Below are positions 7,623 to 10,320 of a stretch of 10,320 nucleotides of DNA, piece by piece. Within the stretch, counting starts at the first letter, position 1, and each line of letters begins with the position of its first letter. The stretch is from positions 1 through 10,320 of the forward strand of contig PITI01000610.1 in assembly GCA_004325065.1 (NCBI GenBank), read 5' to 3'. A program made the position numbers and the translations under genes. The notes below the pieces were generated by a model. The model had not been told where the DNA came from. It saw only the letters and a list, made by a program, of their open reading frames with translations, and did no database searches. The DNA comes from Hamiltosporidium magnivora (taxonomy: Eukaryota; Microsporidia; Dubosqiidae).

Positions 7623-8340
7623 TGTTTAGCGAGCAAGTGGTTTTGCTTCTTTAGATTTTTCTGTCATATTATGGCAAAAACAATGCTCCTAGGAAACCAT
7701 AAAAAGAATCGGGTAGTTTAAACCAGCCTCACAGAACTGCACGCTAAAATAGACCAAGATTTCTCACACTATGATTCTATAAAATGTAATGAAACGATGC
7801 AGAAGAGTCTCAATTACTCATAGGCGAAAATTGAGTATGATATGTTGATTTGTGATAGTGTTAAACAGATAACAACAGCATTTTATAATAATTAGACATT
7901 CTGAAAGCATGAACTAGATTTATATCTTATGTTTTTTTGGTGTAAGAGATACAATTACAAAAAAAAAGTCAGCAGTATGTATTGAAAACGCGCTTGGAAA
8001 TCTTATTTAGCAAAAAAACACGCTAGGTATCCTTCGAACAGATAGATTAAAAGGAGTTTGTAAACAACAAATTAAAAATATGCGTAATTACAACAATTTT
8101 TTTACTAAAAGAATAGAAGAGCACTTATAATCAAGAAAAAGTTTCGAGGTTCAGGCAAAAATTATACGCAAATTCGCAATCCACCCGAGAAAATACTTCC
8201 CAAACGATAGATCGATTCATATGGATGAACCATGCTCACTTATAACCAGAATTAGAGCAAGGTGACAGCAAAATGCCTATGAAGGCATTTGGAAGTCATA
8301 TTTGATTTAATACTGCCCAAAACAATGGATATTCAACACA
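7623..8340 (+). pseudogene. Possible decayed coding region with frame changes, family unknown
   Basis: Frame 3 is open from 7623 to 7892 apart from stops at 7719 and 7821, with charged protein-like text such as ELHAKIDQDFSHYDSIK. The signal then moves to frame 1, which has consecutive open runs 7918-8007, 8011-8127, 8131-8262 and 8266-8307 separated by single stops (8008 TAG, 8128 TAA, 8263 TGA, 8308 TAA). Segments such as TDRLKGVCKQQIKNM and KIIRKFAIHPRKYFPND look like ordinary protein. G+C is higher than in the spacers. This pattern fits an old gene or transposase broken by point mutations and at least one indel. I do not recognise the family. Chance cannot be excluded for any single run, but several in a row in one frame are less easily explained. 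Confidence 0.38.
8271..8290. repeat. Perfect 8-bp hairpin with mixed base composition
   Basis: AAATGCCT (8271-8278), loop ATGA, AGGCATTT (8283-8290). Unlike most palindromes here it contains G-C pairs. It lies inside the possible decayed coding region, so it may be accidental. Confidence 0.4.
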
Positions 8341-8777
8341 TGAGAAATGTTCTTAAAGCCCTAAAGTAAAGAAATGGCAGAAAGCCCTATAAACCTATCG
8401 AGGTACTGATCGAGGAATTAATTGGTGGCTGGGGGCAAAATATCTATTTAATCCGCTATTCGACCAACCGTGTCGCTTAAATATATAGAAAATGTTTGAA
8501 ATTAGTATAAATAATAATCGATACACATCCCTCTTCATTTAAACTTAATTTCTGTTATTTATTACTACTAAAGAAATCTTTCGATAGCAATAAATGATGG
8601 TAAAACCCCGAATGATTTGTTTCTAGTAGGAGAATCTTCGCAATATTGTTGAAAAATATTTTACTCCAAGCTTTTAAATGAAATGCGACTGGAAGCAGTA
8701 TTATTTTTATATGAACACAATTAAAGCTATCATGCTGATTAAACACCTCATCTTGACTTAAACATGGATGGTTTTAG
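8341..8777. other. Spacer, no supported gene
   Basis: A short open run in the + strand around 8370-8475 (YRGTDRGINWWLGAKY in one frame, KPIEVLIEELIGGWGQ in another) could be the tail of the relic upstream. Between 8481 and 8777 frames are short in both directions; a minus-strand frame at 8746-8555 (63 codons) has no recognisable motif and is not called. Confidence 0.4.
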
Positions 8778-9226
8778 GCTTATTTCATATCATACACTGT
8801 TTTTATCTTTAATTACGGTATTTTACATACCTTTTTTTCATTTCAATTCTTACTTATTGTTTTTCTCTTAATTTGCGTTTTTCGGAATAAAAAAATCCGT
8901 AAAAAGCAAACGATAAGAAAATTGCTCACAGAGGAATTGAAGCAATCAAATAAAAAAATCATAGAATTGACCAATGTATTATTTTTAGTGGTTATATGGG
9001 ATTATCTTTTTGTGATTTTTATCGGAAATCATTTTTCGAACTTTTTTGTCAGTAATTCATTAATTTACACAATAAAAATAAAAAAGACATTCATTCAATA
9101 AAAAAACAAACGACCGATGAATTGATTATTTCTATATTATCTTATTTAAAGAATTTAATCATAGCTTCATTTATTTATTTGTTTTATCATTTTCGAATGT
9201 TACTAAATCTGAGCCTATCATACTGA
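8778..9226 (+). pseudogene. Possible decayed membrane-protein gene without start codon
   Basis: Frame 3 is open for 107 codons from 8778 to a TAA at 9099, yet contains no ATG. It encodes a hydrophobic segment (FQFLLIVFLLICVF), a basic stretch (RNKKIRKKQ), a charged helix (EELKQSNKKIIEL) and a second hydrophobic segment (LFLVVIWDYLFVIFIG). Frame 2 is open from 9056 to TGA at 9224 and continues in the same style (TTDELIISILSYLKN, then a hydrophobic stretch). This could be one broken membrane-protein gene with a frame change between 9056 and 9101. It does not resemble the family of copies A and B. In such AT-rich DNA a 107-codon run is unusual but not impossible by chance. Confidence 0.33.
8875..8907. 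repeat. Imperfect inverted repeat with A-rich loop
   Basis: GC-G-TTTTT-CGGA (8875-8886) pairs with TCCG-T-AAAAA-GC (8896-8907) around an A-rich loop, with one bulged base on each side. It lies inside the ATG-less open frame. It resembles a bacterial terminator only superficially. Confidence 0.35.
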
Positions 9227-9325
9227 TAAAGGAGAACGATAGAAATATTTCCTTCTTTGGTAAGTATGTTTTAATCTAAGATAAAATTAAATGTTTTGTA
9301 AATTAAAATTATTTAAAAAAAACGA
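9210..9325 (+). promoter_or_regulatory. Upstream region of copy B, conserved with copy A
   Basis: Blocks in order: CCTATCATACTGATAAA (9214-9230), AAAGGAGAACG (9228-9238), AAGATAAAATTAAAT (from 9278), ATTAAAATTATTTAAA (from 9302) and ACGA (9322-9325), followed by the ATG at 9338. The same blocks stand upstream of copy A on the other strand, and the AAAGGAG motif is 110 bases from the start codon in both. It is too far from the ATG to be a ribosome binding site. It may be a promoter element or simply duplicated flank. Confidence 0.55.
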
Positions 9326-9337
9326 TATCTTAAATCA

Positions 9338-10106
9338 ATGTCATTTTGGGATACACAAGCGTTTAAAATTTCCGCAGTAGTTGTACTTGGATTGATTCTA
9401 TTTGCTTTAATAATAATAATCATAGGATATTGTTTAGCCGGTAATGTTATTAATAATTTTGAAGATGATTTTAAAAACGTATCTGAAACAGACCGATTTC
9501 AGGACCATTTATCTAAGATTATAAATACAAACATTGCTTTCTTTTGGATTGTGAAAGGAGCACAGATTGTTTGGATTGTCGATCCTAAAGATAATGTTAT
9601 AAAAATTAAGAATAAGAAGGAAAATTTAAGAAACGGTAAAAAAATCAAATCCTTGCAAATAGACCTTAATATAACTGAAGAAACACTTGATCGTGCGAAT
9701 AAATCTTTTAGATTGTTTGAATTTGATGCTTCTAGGTTTTCAAAAATCCTGCAAAATTTTGGTTTTTTGGTCAAATTCGGCCTAATGTTTATAAAAAAAC
9801 CATCCCGTAAAAGAAATTCATGCAGCAGCTAAAATGTTTGACAAGGAATTGAACAAAGATTCAAGAGATAACCAAACCAAAATGGTAATTTTAGAGAATC
9901 TTGATTTTAAGAATATCACGATTTATAAATTACGTAGAACGGAGGATTCAGAATACGATTTTGAGGGTGCTGTGACATATTTAACGTTTGAACCTTTTCA
10001 AATTAATGACAAGGTGTGTGTTATTTCAGATTTCATTACTTATATTTTGGAAAAAGTGTATAAAGACAAAAATGAAACGAACTATCATATTCAAGATCAA
10101 TGTTAA
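9338..10106 (+). pseudogene. Single-pass membrane protein of the same unrecognised family, copy B (frameshifted)
   Basis: The first frame (9338-9832, 164 codons) has the N-terminal motif MSFWDTQAF, a transmembrane helix at about residues 11-33, AGNVINNFEDDFKNVSET (34-51) and LFEFDASRF, all shared with copy A. It leaves the family alignment at about 9793-9799, and the last residues before TAA (9830) are out of frame. Frame 3 (open across the break; first ATG 9834) then supplies the C-terminal third, with SDFITYILEKV, and ends at TAA 10104. Total length is 769 bases against 774 for copy A, so a single one-base (or two-base) change explains the break. Expression of a truncated protein, sequencing error at the A run, or a young pseudogene are all possible. 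The upstream region is still conserved, which argues for recent loss. Function is unknown. Confidence 0.7.
9793..9799 (+). other. Homopolymer A7 where copy B changes frame
   Basis: Before this run frame 2 matches copy A up to the KK of IRKKHP; after it frame 3 gives the HP and what follows. Copy A at the corresponding place has no long A run. Homopolymers are typical sites for slippage, both in cells and in sequencing. Confidence 0.65.
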
Positions 10107-10320
10107 AGAAATTTGTTAAAGATCTTATAATAAATGAATGCCAAGAAGTTATATTATAATTTTAAAGTTTCTAAGTTTTTTTTCTCTATATATAAATCGT
10201 TGTTTGAATTTTTTTTAACAAATAATCTCTGTATATAAACTTTAATATTTACTCTTTTAATATACCGGAATATGTAGTTTGCTTCAAAATAATTAATTAC
10301 GCTACATATCATATTTCATG
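10107..10320. other. 3' flank of copy B, AT-rich, with possible polyadenylation signal
   Basis: AATAAA at 10129-10134 lies 23 bases after the stop codon of copy B and could be its polyadenylation signal. The remaining sequence to the window end is AT-rich with T runs, without an open frame I would support. It does not clearly match the 3' flank of copy A. Confidence 0.4.

Noticed and set aside
7623..8340. Non-standard genetic code (stops read as glutamine) to explain the open runs
   Set aside because: All three stop codons interrupt the runs and a frame change is also needed; copy A and the retrotransposon frames read well with the standard code.
8555..8746. 63-codon minus-strand frame
   Set aside because: No motif, and length within chance expectation for this composition.
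9228..9238. AAAGGAGAACG as a ribosome binding site
   Set aside because: It lies 110 bases before the ATG of copy B and at the same distance before copy A, which fits an upstream DNA element and not a ribosome binding site.
9499..9774. Minus-strand frame of 91 codons
   Set aside because: Antisense to copy B, which aligns to copy A.

Overview
The window looks like AT-rich (roughly 70% or more A+T) nuclear DNA of a unicellular eukaryote. A Ty3/gypsy-type LTR retrotransposon, intronless genes, a small lineage-type membrane-protein family and long decayed spacers would fit a microsporidian with an expanded genome. That is an inference: no rRNA, tRNA or conserved housekeeping gene is present to prove it.

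Left part (1 to about 4005, + strand): the 3' three-quarters of a Ty3/gypsy element. The first frame (1-2415, open at the window edge) carries a Gag-like region, a CHHC zinc knuckle, a DSG aspartic protease, a reverse transcriptase with YIDD, and most of RNase H. It stops at a TAG at 2413 inside RNase H. The rest of RNase H and a complete D,D35E integrase continue in the next frame (open from 2390, first ATG 2468, end 3580). A perfect hairpin, a polypurine tract ending at 3649 and an LTR beginning TGCC at 3650 follow. The 5' LTR and primer-binding site lie outside the window.

Middle and right part (5045-10106): two members of one unrecognised single-pass membrane protein family lie head to head. 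Copy A (minus, 5818 to 5045) is intact. Copy B (plus, 9338 to 10106) is broken by one frameshift at an A7 run. Their upstream sequences are also related: the same ordered blocks lie at the same distance (110 bases) from the two start codons. The pair is therefore an inverted duplication that includes the promoters.

Between the two copies (5961-9209) there is no intact gene. Three stretches on the + strand (6212-6810, 7623-8340, 8778-9226) have long open runs broken by stops and frame changes. I read them, with low confidence, as relics of decayed genes or transposons whose family I cannot name. Spacers at 4006-5044, 6811-7622, 8341-8777 and 10107-10320 hold only AT-rich sequence and short palindromes.
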